DNA of 7,345 nt from Bacteroidota bacterium (lineage in GTDB: Bacteria; Bacteroidota; Bacteroidia; Bacteroidales; FEN-979): assembly GCA_026391755.1 (NCBI GenBank), contig JAPLDN010000369.1, forward strand, positions 1-7,345, read 5' to 3'. The translations under genes and the position numbers were made by a program. This document shows, in pieces, positions 1 to 5,665 of the stretch. The notes beneath the pieces were generated by a model that saw only the letters and a program-made list of their open reading frames with translations, did not search any database and was not told the origin of the DNA. Within the stretch, counting starts at the first letter, position 1. Each line of letters opens with the position of its first letter.

Positions 1-401
1 CTGCCGCCACATTCCTGATCAAAGAATTAGGTTTGTCAGATGCGCAGCAGGTACAATACAAGGAACTAAGGCATCAGCACAGGGAAATGCTCGATAAACT
101 CGACGAACAGGACAAAGAACTGCACAAACGTTTTTTCGACCTGCTTTTACTTGAGAAGGCAGATAGCGTTAGTGTGGAAGCCCTGGCCGATTCCATAGCT
201 GCGAACAGGAAACAGATGGAGATTGTTACCTACGATCACTTTTTCAGAATTAATAAAATCCTGAATCCCGAACAGCAGAAGAAATTCACACTTATCTTCA
301 AGGATGTTCTGCGGATGGTATTGCCGCCCCTGCCCCCACCTCCCGGTCAGCTTCCGCCGCCCCCGCCGCCTCCCCCGCCTGCGCCGGCACCAAAAAAATA
401 A
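1..401 (+). CDS. Periplasmic LTxxQ (Spy/CpxP/ZraP, heavy-metal-sensor-like) protein, 5' truncated, polyproline C-terminus
   Basis: The frame is already open at base 3, so the gene starts left of the window. The TTG at 33 is an internal leucine codon inside the first conserved motif, not a start. The visible 133 residues show the two LTxxQ-type signatures of this superfamily, LGLSDAQQ near the left edge and ILNPEQQKKF about 70 residues later. Between them are charged amphipathic helices (HQHREMLDKLDEQDKELHKR; then ANRKQMEIVTYDHFFRINKI). This matches the Bacteroidota 'periplasmic heavy metal sensor' type, small proteins usually anchored or secreted into the periplasm and often encoded just after an ECF sigma factor. 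That upstream gene cannot be seen here. The last 30 or so residues are almost all proline, with a run of nine, ending APAPKK. The next gene begins 31 bases downstream, so they probably form an operon. Family assignment is good; a metal-sensing or chaperone role is inferred from the family only. Confidence 0.85.
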   Translation, partial: AATFLIKELGLSDAQQVQYKELRHQHREMLDKLDEQDKELHKRFFDLLLLEKADSVSVEALADSIAANRKQMEIVTYDHFFRINKILNPEQQKKFTLIFKDVLRMVLPPLPPPPGQLPPPPPPPPPAPAPKK

Positions 402-432
402 AGATTAAAAGATCAAGTAAAATTCAGAAACC

Positions 433-978
433 ATGAAAACACAAGCCCGCATAATCAACAAAGTCATCCTCGTACTGATACCCGGGATGTTCGTGATGAC
501 GGCCGCAGCCCAGAATTTGCAACAGGATGTGGCCGGAAGCAAAACCGCTCATACACAAAATCTTCCAGCAACACCCCCCGATCCTGGAGTCCTACCGCTT
601 CCTCCCGCACCTCCTTGTCCGCCCCCTCCACCAACCTTGGAAAGGATGGATGAACACCCTCAGATGCTGGACTTGCCCGATCTCACTCCCGACCAGCTGG
701 ACAAGATCAAAAAGTGCGACCTGAAACATATTTCGGAAATGACTCCCCTGAAAAACCAGGTGCGTGAAAAAAACGCGAGGCTTTCGACTATCCTCATCAC
801 CATGCCTGTTGACCAGAAACAGGCCGATCAGATTGCTGATGAGATTGGGAAAAATGCTGCTTCCATATTAAAAGCCCTCATCCGCCATGACCAGGAACTC
901 AGGAGCATTCTCACCCCCGACCAGCAGGTCATCTTCGACTCCAGGCTAAAGCCCTGGCTGAGACAGCGGGAACCATGA
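433..978 (+). CDS. Secreted Spy/CpxP-family (LTxxQ) periplasmic protein with proline-rich linker
   Basis: The product has 181 residues. Residues 1-26 form a signal peptide: MKTQARIINK, a hydrophobic core (VILVLIPGMFVM), then TAAA|Q, a good signal peptidase I site. A proline-rich linker covers roughly 45-67 and contains Cys62. The folded part, about 70-178, has the two family motifs LTPDQ at 84-88 and LTPDQ at 160-164, the second followed by QVIFDSR. Between them are long helices (ISEMTPLKNQVREKNARL; QADQIADEIGKNAASILKAL). Family members are periplasmic helical-hairpin proteins acting as envelope-stress chaperones (Spy, CpxP) or metal-responsive proteins (ZraP, CnrX). Cys95 and His99 (CDLKH) lie in the first helix after the motif. 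The ATG at 433 is chosen because the signal peptide begins there; no clear Shine-Dalgarno precedes it, as usual for Bacteroidota. It lies 31 bases after the preceding LTxxQ gene and is followed by an intrinsic terminator, so it is probably the last gene of that unit. Confidence 0.92.
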   Translation: MKTQARIINKVILVLIPGMFVMTAAAQNLQQDVAGSKTAHTQNLPATPPDPGVLPLPPAPPCPPPPPTLERMDEHPQMLDLPDLTPDQLDKIKKCDLKHISEMTPLKNQVREKNARLSTILITMPVDQKQADQIADEIGKNAASILKALIRHDQELRSILTPDQQVIFDSRLKPWLRQREP

Positions 979-1007
979 GCCGTGAAACGTGAAAGATCAT
1001 GAAAACG

Positions 1008-1043
1008 ATGGGGCCCGGGAGATCATGGGTCCCCGATTTTTTT
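1008..1043 (+). terminator. Intrinsic (Rho-independent) terminator after the LTxxQ gene pair
   Basis: GGGGCCC at 1010-1016 pairs with GGG(T)CCCC at 1027-1034, giving a seven-base-pair GC-only stem with one bulged T at 1030 and a ten-base loop. It is followed at once by GA and seven Ts (1037-1043). It lies 30 bases beyond the stop of the second LTxxQ gene on the same strand, where an operon terminator would be expected. It separates that operon from the lipoprotein gene at 1147. Confidence 0.75.
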
Positions 1044-1095
1044 AAAACAAAGCCAGGGCTGCAATATTTATCTGCTTCATCAGGGTTGACCTGGA

Positions 1096-1122
1096 GTTCT
1101 GTGTAATTTAATTATACAGAAC
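1096..1122. promoter_or_regulatory. 27-bp near-perfect dyad, candidate operator upstream of the lipoprotein gene
   Basis: GTTCTGTGTAAT (1096-1107) and ATTATACAGAAC (1111-1122) are inverted copies matching at 11 of 12 positions, around the central TTA (1108-1110). The single mismatch (G1103 against T1115) would be a G-T wobble in RNA. The site ends 24 bases before the ATG at 1147. No T-run follows, which argues against a terminator. AT-rich symmetric arms in a promoter-proximal position fit a binding site for a dimeric regulator. A TTGACC at 1086-1091 just upstream could be part of an overlapping promoter, but I could not match a convincing -10/-7 partner at normal spacing. The cognate regulator is unknown. 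Confidence 0.5.
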
Positions 1123-1146
1123 ACTAATCATTAAAATCTATTCCCC

Positions 1147-2391
1147 ATGAGATCGATAATCCTGGCCCTTGCAGTTGCTTCCCTCCTGGTCCAATGCAAA
1201 AAGGACACCAATGAAACTATTGTTGATCCTGTAAATACAGTTGATCAATATACTATCACACAAGCCATTTCGGATGAAGCCCAGAGAAACACCATTGCAT
1301 TTGACGGACTGGCATTCCTGACGGGCTGTTTGGGGTCACAATCATTTCTGCCGCCGGGGAAAGTTGCCGACTACAGCGGGTTTCAATGCCTTCGCGATAA
1401 CGACCCCACCAAACTCGGGCATAATACCAGTTTTGTCACCATCATTGCATTCAATGTATTGCACATTCTTACTACCGATCAGATTACAATGTATGTAGAA
1501 CGGGCACAGAACCAGGTTGACCAGATCAACCAGTTTGCCTTTAAGCGATACCCCTTGCTGAAGGCTTTCAGGCGGTTAAAGGATGGCGATATCCCAACAG
1601 GGGCGAGCGGGCTGAGTAAAGATGCTGTGATGAGCTACGTCTCTGAGTTATACCAGCTCGACGGTCAGATCAGTTATGACAGGGCAAAACTTTTTGGCAG
1701 GGTGATAAGTTCATTCAGCACCGGACAAAAGGCAAAAATGGATGCTTTAAAAGCGCTCAACGGGGTGGCTCATTGGGACAGCACCTTATCCAATCCGCTG
1801 CAGGGACTTAACCTGCCCCAGGATGTGAATGTGGCCGTGATGACCTATGCCAGTGAGATGTATGCATGGTATTCAGGTTCGGTTACTTCGGATGTGTATT
1901 TCTGTCCTGAAAGGCATGGAACCTACTTCGGTTCATTCTACCTGAAAGACTGGCCGGCCATGGGCAATCCTAATTACACTATTGATGAAACGCTTACTGC
2001 CAGCGCCGGTCAGAACTTCCTTGCTATTCTAACCACGGCCCAGTCCGACCAGGTGAAAGGAATCGTTGACCTCCAGCGGAGTGCACTTATGGAACTTGTG
2101 GCAAAACGGGAAGCCGTTTCAACGGAGCTGCGTAAATTCCTCTCATCTTCCCCGGCCGATTCTTCCTCGGTAATTGCTCTTTCACAACGCTATGGGGAAC
2201 TTGACGGGGAGATCAGCTACTACTATGCAACAACGTTTTCTCAAGTATATACTAGCCTCTCGGCCGAACAGAAAACAAAACTGACCGCTCTTGCCAGCCA
2301 ATTGGGGTACATTGCCCCTTCAGGGGGATTCCAGTATTCCCAGCCGATTGCAATGCCCGAAATAATCAATACTGATTTCATGTTCAAATAA
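1147..2391 (+). CDS. Putative lipoprotein with two tandem LTxxQ-containing modules (four motifs), function unknown
   Basis: The product has 414 residues. A short signal sequence (MRSIILALAVASLLVQ) ends at Cys17 followed by KKD. This reads as a lipobox (LLVQ|C), although Gln before the Cys is atypical; if correct, the protein is membrane-anchored in the periplasm or at the outer membrane. Four LTxxQ-like motifs are visible: LTTDQ at 108-112, FSTGQ at 190-194, LTTAQ at 295-299 and LSAEQ at 371-375. They fall into two modules of about 160 residues, roughly 48-206 and 229-388, which align with each other: LDGQISYDRAKLFGRV (171-186) corresponds to LDGEISYYYATTFSQV (352-367). Each module also has an aromatic and glycine-rich lead-in before its first LTxxQ; the second contains FCPERHGTYFGSFYLKD (252-268). 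The mature protein has Cys61, Cys81 and Cys253. LTxxQ proteins are periplasmic stress or metal-related helical proteins, but members are usually about 150 residues with one motif pair. Role is inferred from family and neighbours. The preceding terminator and dyad suggest its own transcription unit. Confidence 0.88.
   Translation: MRSIILALAVASLLVQCKKDTNETIVDPVNTVDQYTITQAISDEAQRNTIAFDGLAFLTGCLGSQSFLPPGKVADYSGFQCLRDNDPTKLGHNTSFVTIIAFNVLHILTTDQITMYVERAQNQVDQINQFAFKRYPLLKAFRRLKDGDIPTGASGLSKDAVMSYVSELYQLDGQISYDRAKLFGRVISSFSTGQKAKMDALKALNGVAHWDSTLSNPLQGLNLPQDVNVAVMTYASEMYAWYSGSVTSDVYFCPERHGTYFGSFYLKDWPAMGNPNYTIDETLTASAGQNFLAILTTAQSDQVKGIVDLQRSALMELVAKREAVSTELRKFLSSSPADSSSVIALSQRYGELDGEISYYYATTFSQVYTSLSAEQKTKLTALASQLGYIAPSGGFQYSQPIAMPEIINTDFMFK
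1288..2310 (+). repeat. Protein-level tandem duplication inside the lipoprotein gene
   Basis: Unit 1 is about 1288-1764 (residues 48-206) and unit 2 about 1831-2310 (residues 229-388). Both contain, in the same order, an aromatic/Gly/Pro segment (FLPPGKVADYSGFQC in unit 1, FCPERHGTYFGSFYL in unit 2), a first LTT-x-Q motif, a long helix, the LDG[QE]ISY segment and a second [FL]S-x-x-Q motif followed by KxKxxAL-type residues. The match is clear at protein level but not obvious at DNA level, so the duplication is old. Unit borders are approximate and aligned by eye. Confidence 0.7.
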
Positions 2392-2405
2392 TTAATTTTG
2401 TTGGG

Positions 2406-2428
2406 CAGGCCAGGAAAAAATGGCCCTG
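2406..2428 (+). other. Weak stem-loop after the lipoprotein gene
   Basis: CAGGCCA (2406-2412) can pair with TGGCC(C)TG (2421-2428), seven pairs with one bulged C, around an eight-base loop GGAAAAAA. It lies 15 bases after the stop codon at 2391. No T-run follows on the + strand, so it is not a convincing intrinsic terminator. It could stabilise the transcript end or be chance. Confidence 0.25.
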
Positions 2429-2465
2429 AACCAAAATAGAACTGATATGAAATCAAATACTGGAA

Positions 2466-2473
2466 TATCTTTG
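2466..2473 (+). promoter_or_regulatory. Candidate Bacteroidota -7 promoter element for the propeller/LuxR regulator gene
   Basis: TATCTTTG matches the Bacteroidota primary-sigma -7 consensus TAnnTTTG exactly. It would place a transcription start near 2480, about 50 bases before the ATG at 2530. The -33 region, about 20 bases upstream, has no clear TTTG, so this rests on the -7 match and its position alone. Confidence 0.4.
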
Positions 2474-2529
2474 TAGAAGGAACTGCATTAAACCGGATAT
2501 GGCAGTTTTACATAGGTATATAAAATACT

Positions 2530-5427
2530 ATGCATTTTAAAGTTATAAGGATATTTCTGTTCATCTGGCTGGCTTCTTTCATTAATTTTGAGATTCATGC
2601 CTCCTCAATCTGTTATGGCATACCCGGGATCCGGAATTTTTCACGCTTGCAGCATTCGGGGGGAATTCAAAGTTGGTCGTTTGCCGAAACCGAAAATGGG
2701 TTATTGTATTTCGCAAATAACAGCGGATTACTTGAATACAATGGGGCTACATGGAAATTATACCACTCGGTGAAAGCCGTTAACAGGGTTGTATGCGCAG
2801 ATGGCAACCGGGTTTACGTGGGAGCTTTTAATGAGTTTGGCTATTATGAAGAAAATGAAAGAGGTACTTTACAGTATCATTCTCTTACCAATTTGATACA
2901 GGGAAAGATCAGCGATTTTGATGAAATATGGAGGATACATAAAACAAGTTTTGGTATAGTTTTTCAATCATTTAAAGCGATATTTATATATCAGGGCGAA
3001 AAAATAAACATTATAAATCCCCCTTCAGCCTTTCACTTTTCATATTATGTGAATGGAATTTTATGGGTTTATGATGAAAAGCAGGGGCTGATGCAATACC
3101 GCGAGGGTAAACTGTTGACAGTCCCCGGTGGCGATTGTTTTACCGGAACTCAAATATGGTCCATATTACCTTTGAACAATAATGAAATTATCATAGGAAC
3201 CAAAAAAAATGGTTTATTCCGTTACAACGGTCAAAAAGTTACTCCCTGGGGTAATAAAATAAGCCAGCAACTGAAAAAGGACCAGATTTATTCTGCAAAA
3301 AAACTTAAAAACGATTATTTTGCCTTCGGCTCGATTCAGAATGGTCTGATAGTTACCGATACAGCAGGGAACCTGGTTTTTGAAATAAACAAAGAACGAG
3401 GGTTGCAGAATAATACTGTGTTAGATGTTGGCCAGGATTACCAGGGGAATATCTGGCTTTGCCTCGATAATGGTATTTCAATGATTGAATTTGAATCACC
3501 CATTTCTTATTTTCAAAATTATTTTGATATAGGTACTTTATATGCATCAGCTAAATTTGGTGATAATATCTACCTCGGAACCAACCAGGGACTTTTCTTT
3601 GTCAAAGTGAACGATTTTGTTGATCCTTCAAAGACCAAATCAAATTTTAAATTGATTGAAGGTACGGAAGGCCAGGTATGGAACCTGTCGGTGATTGACA
3701 ATACTCTTTTCTGCGGTCATAACGAAGGGGTATTTCAGGTTTCGAATAATAAAGCGAGAAAAATATCTTCGATCCCGGGAGCATGGAATTTTCTGAAAAT
3801 CCATAATACAGGGCTTATACTGGTGGGGTCATACCTCGGACTGTCAGTTTTGGAAAATCGTGGTGGTGTATGGAAATTGCGGAATATCATCAACGGGTTC
3901 AGAGAATCCTCTCGCTTTGTACAGCTCGACATGAAAGGAAATATCTGGGTCAGTCAGACCTATAAAGGTATTTACAGGATCAAAATTGACAGTTCATGGA
4001 GAAATGTTCTGAACGAACAATTTTTTGACTCGAAAAATGGCCTGCCCTCCAATCATTCAAATTTACTGTTCAGGATTCAATCTGAAATATTGGTTGCGAC
4101 AATTAATGGAATATTTACATTCGACTATAAAACCGAAAGATTTGAGAAAGCTTCAAGATTCAAATCATATTTCGAAAAAGAAATGTTAGTGGATTATCTT
4201 TATCAGGATTCAGAACAAAATATATGGTTTTCCGCTGATAAACACATAGGTGTGCTGCGATTGCAGGAAGATGGCTCCTATAAAAAGATTACAATCCCTT
4301 TCTTAAAACTTGCCAATCAGGTTGTTCCTTCATTTGAACATATACAGGAATTGAACCCGAATAATGTTCTTATCGGAATTGAAGGGGGATTTGCACACTA
4401 TGGTTCGAAATACAATTTAGATTACTCCAGGCCTTGTACTATTTATATCAGTGAACTCAGGTCAGGTGATACCAGCCAAGGCATATACAGGTATAACAGC
4501 AACAACTCAGATCAGACCGTAATCCCCGCTTTTAAATATAAAAACAACAATATATCCATCTCTTTTGCAGCAAACAATTACGAGTCACCTGAAGTTGGAT
4601 TTCATTATAAATTAGCGGGTTTTGATGAAAACTGGTCTGAATGGTCAACGCAGAATTTTAAAGAATATACTAATTTGCCTGATGGACGATATACGTTTAT
4701 GCTTCGTGCCTTTAACAATGACCTGACGGCTCCTTCTGAGCTGTCTTTCAAATTCATTGTTCTTGCACCCTGGTATCGTTCAGTTTTTGCCTGGATTGGT
4801 TATTTTGTAGTGTTCATTCTTCTTATATACCTGGGAAGAAGATATTTAAATTACAGAGTTGAGAAATCACGCCTTGCAGAAAACCTGAAACAAAAGGAAA
4901 AATATCTTAACCGTGAGCTGAAATTAAAGGAAGAGTCACTTATTGCAGAAAAAGAAATGCAAAGACTTCGAAACGAGACTTTAAACCTTGAAATAATCCA
5001 TAAAGAAAAAGAGCTTGCTAATTCCACAATGCTTTTAATTCAAAAAAATAATATACTGAATAAAATACAAAGTGATCTGCAAAATTTATATTCATCCATT
5101 AGAAATGATGAGGGGAAAAATAATGTTAACGGCCTGATAAAGAGAATAGATAAGGAAATTGACAATGAAAAACAATGGCAAGTATTTAACTTGCATTTTG
5201 AACAAGTCTATGAAGATTTGTTTAAAAAACTAAAAGAAAGTTTTCCTGATCTTTCCCACCGCGAATTAATTTTATGCGCCTACCTTCGGATGAATATCTC
5301 GAGTAAGGAAATCGCGACTCTCATGAATATAAGTGAACGTGGTGTTGAAATCAGCCGTTACCGAATACGAAAAAAACTCGGGCTGGACCATGGGGCGAAC
5401 CTCACAGAATTTATGATGAGCCTTTAA
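2530..5427 (+). CDS. Membrane-spanning one-component regulator: periplasmic two-component-type propeller, Y_Y_Y domain, coiled coil, LuxR-type HTH
   Basis: The product has 965 residues. A signal peptide occupies about 1-24 (core IFLFIWLASFI). Residues 45-640 form repeated beta-propeller blades with Reg_prop-type signatures such as GNIWLCLDNGIS (306-317), GNIWVSQTYKGIYRI (470-484) and NIWFSADKHIGVL (564-576). I count about 14 blades, enough for two seven-bladed propellers. A Y_Y_Y domain covers about 670-745 (FHYKLAGFDENWSEWS; LPDGRYTFMLRAFNND). One membrane helix spans about 751-768 (SVFAWIGYFVVFILLIYLG), followed by a long charged coiled coil (about 776-855). The C-terminus (about 904-965) is a LuxR/GerE-type helix-turn-helix: LSHRELILCAYLRMNISSKE, then IATLMNISERGVEISRYRIR, then KKLGL. 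There is no histidine kinase or receiver domain, so a periplasmic ligand signal probably passes directly to a membrane-tethered DNA-binding domain. ATG 2530 is the first start after an in-frame stop at 2521 and opens the signal peptide. Such sensors often control carbohydrate loci in Bacteroidota; the ligand here is unknown. Confidence 0.93.
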   Translation: MHFKVIRIFLFIWLASFINFEIHASSICYGIPGIRNFSRLQHSGGIQSWSFAETENGLLYFANNSGLLEYNGATWKLYHSVKAVNRVVCADGNRVYVGAFNEFGYYEENERGTLQYHSLTNLIQGKISDFDEIWRIHKTSFGIVFQSFKAIFIYQGEKINIINPPSAFHFSYYVNGILWVYDEKQGLMQYREGKLLTVPGGDCFTGTQIWSILPLNNNEIIIGTKKNGLFRYNGQKVTPWGNKISQQLKKDQIYSAKKLKNDYFAFGSIQNGLIVTDTAGNLVFEINKERGLQNNTVLDVGQDYQGNIWLCLDNGISMIEFESPISYFQNYFDIGTLYASAKFGDNIYLGTNQGLFFVKVNDFVDPSKTKSNFKLIEGTEGQVWNLSVIDNTLFCGHNEGVFQVSNNKARKISSIPGAWNFLKIHNTGLILVGSYLGLSVLENRGGVWKLRNIINGFRESSRFVQLDMKGNIWVSQTYKGIYRIKIDSSWRNVLNEQFFDSKNGLPSNHSNLLFRIQSEILVATINGIFTFDYKTERFEKASRFKSYFEKEMLVDYLYQDSEQNIWFSADKHIGVLRLQEDGSYKKITIPFLKLANQVVPSFEHIQELNPNNVLIGIEGGFAHYGSKYNLDYSRPCTIYISELRSGDTSQGIYRYNSNNSDQTVIPAFKYKNNNISISFAANNYESPEVGFHYKLAGFDENWSEWSTQNFKEYTNLPDGRYTFMLRAFNNDLTAPSELSFKFIVLAPWYRSVFAWIGYFVVFILLIYLGRRYLNYRVEKSRLAENLKQKEKYLNRELKLKEESLIAEKEMQRLRNETLNLEIIHKEKELANSTMLLIQKNNILNKIQSDLQNLYSSIRNDEGKNNVNGLIKRIDKEIDNEKQWQVFNLHFEQVYEDLFKKLKESFPDLSHRELILCAYLRMNISSKEIATLMNISERGVEISRYRIRKKLGLDHGANLTEFMMSL

Positions 5428-5633
5428 AAAAATTCATTTATCAGATTCTCCCGGGACAAGTCTTCCCTCAATAATTCCGTCTGGGTTTTATGATTGGGCT
5501 TCGAATAACAATACCTATGTATTTGTTAATCTGGAACATGCATAATTCATGATGTACTATTTATGTAGTAGTCAGGATGCTGTTGCTGTATTTTTGATGC
5601 ACCTGAATATTTTTAATTACTTGAATAGTAGGT

Positions 5634-5641
5634 TATGTTTG
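5634..5641 (+). promoter_or_regulatory. Candidate Bacteroidota -7 promoter element for the large 3' gene
   Basis: TATGTTTG matches TAnnTTTG exactly, with a T-rich stretch (TTTT, 5610-5613) 20 bases upstream as a possible -33 element. Transcription would start near 5648, leaving a leader of about 18 bases before the TTG at 5666. The rest of 5428-5665 is AT-rich and holds no convincing gene; a TACTA/TAGTA inverted pair (5555-5559 and 5566-5570) is its only other notable structure. Confidence 0.4.
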
Positions 5642-5665
5642 TTTTGCAAATCAAACCATTAACCT

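Noticed and set aside
33..401. TTG at 33 as the start of the first gene
   Set aside because: The frame is open upstream to base 3 and the residues before it (FLIKELG) complete the first LTxxQ helix, so the gene is truncated by the window edge.
527..724. Alternative + frame inside the second LTxxQ gene
   Set aside because: It overlaps a well-supported gene with signal peptide and family motifs, and its translation shows no family features.
994..1027. Repeated AGATCATG around the terminator
   Set aside because: Two copies of eight bases only, with no array and no link to a mobile element.
2406..2428. Hairpin as an intrinsic terminator of the lipoprotein gene
   Set aside because: No T-run follows on the + strand; it is kept only as a low-confidence stem-loop.
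2241..2456. Minus-strand open frame over the end of the lipoprotein gene
   Set aside because: It is antisense to conserved LTxxQ coding sequence, with no recognisable product.
2588..2773. Alternative + frame at the start of the regulator gene
   Set aside because: It lies entirely within the first propeller blade in another frame, with no start context.
3353..3932. Two short minus-strand open frames inside the regulator gene
   Set aside because: They are antisense to clear Reg_prop repeats and their translations look random.
5490..5552. A 20-codon + strand open frame in the intergenic region
   Set aside because: It is too short, with no promoter or ribosome-binding context of its own and no recognisable features beyond mild hydrophobicity.
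5555..5570. TACTA/TAGTA inverted pair with a six-base loop
   Set aside because: Five AT-rich pairs are expected by chance in DNA of this composition; not enough for an operator call.
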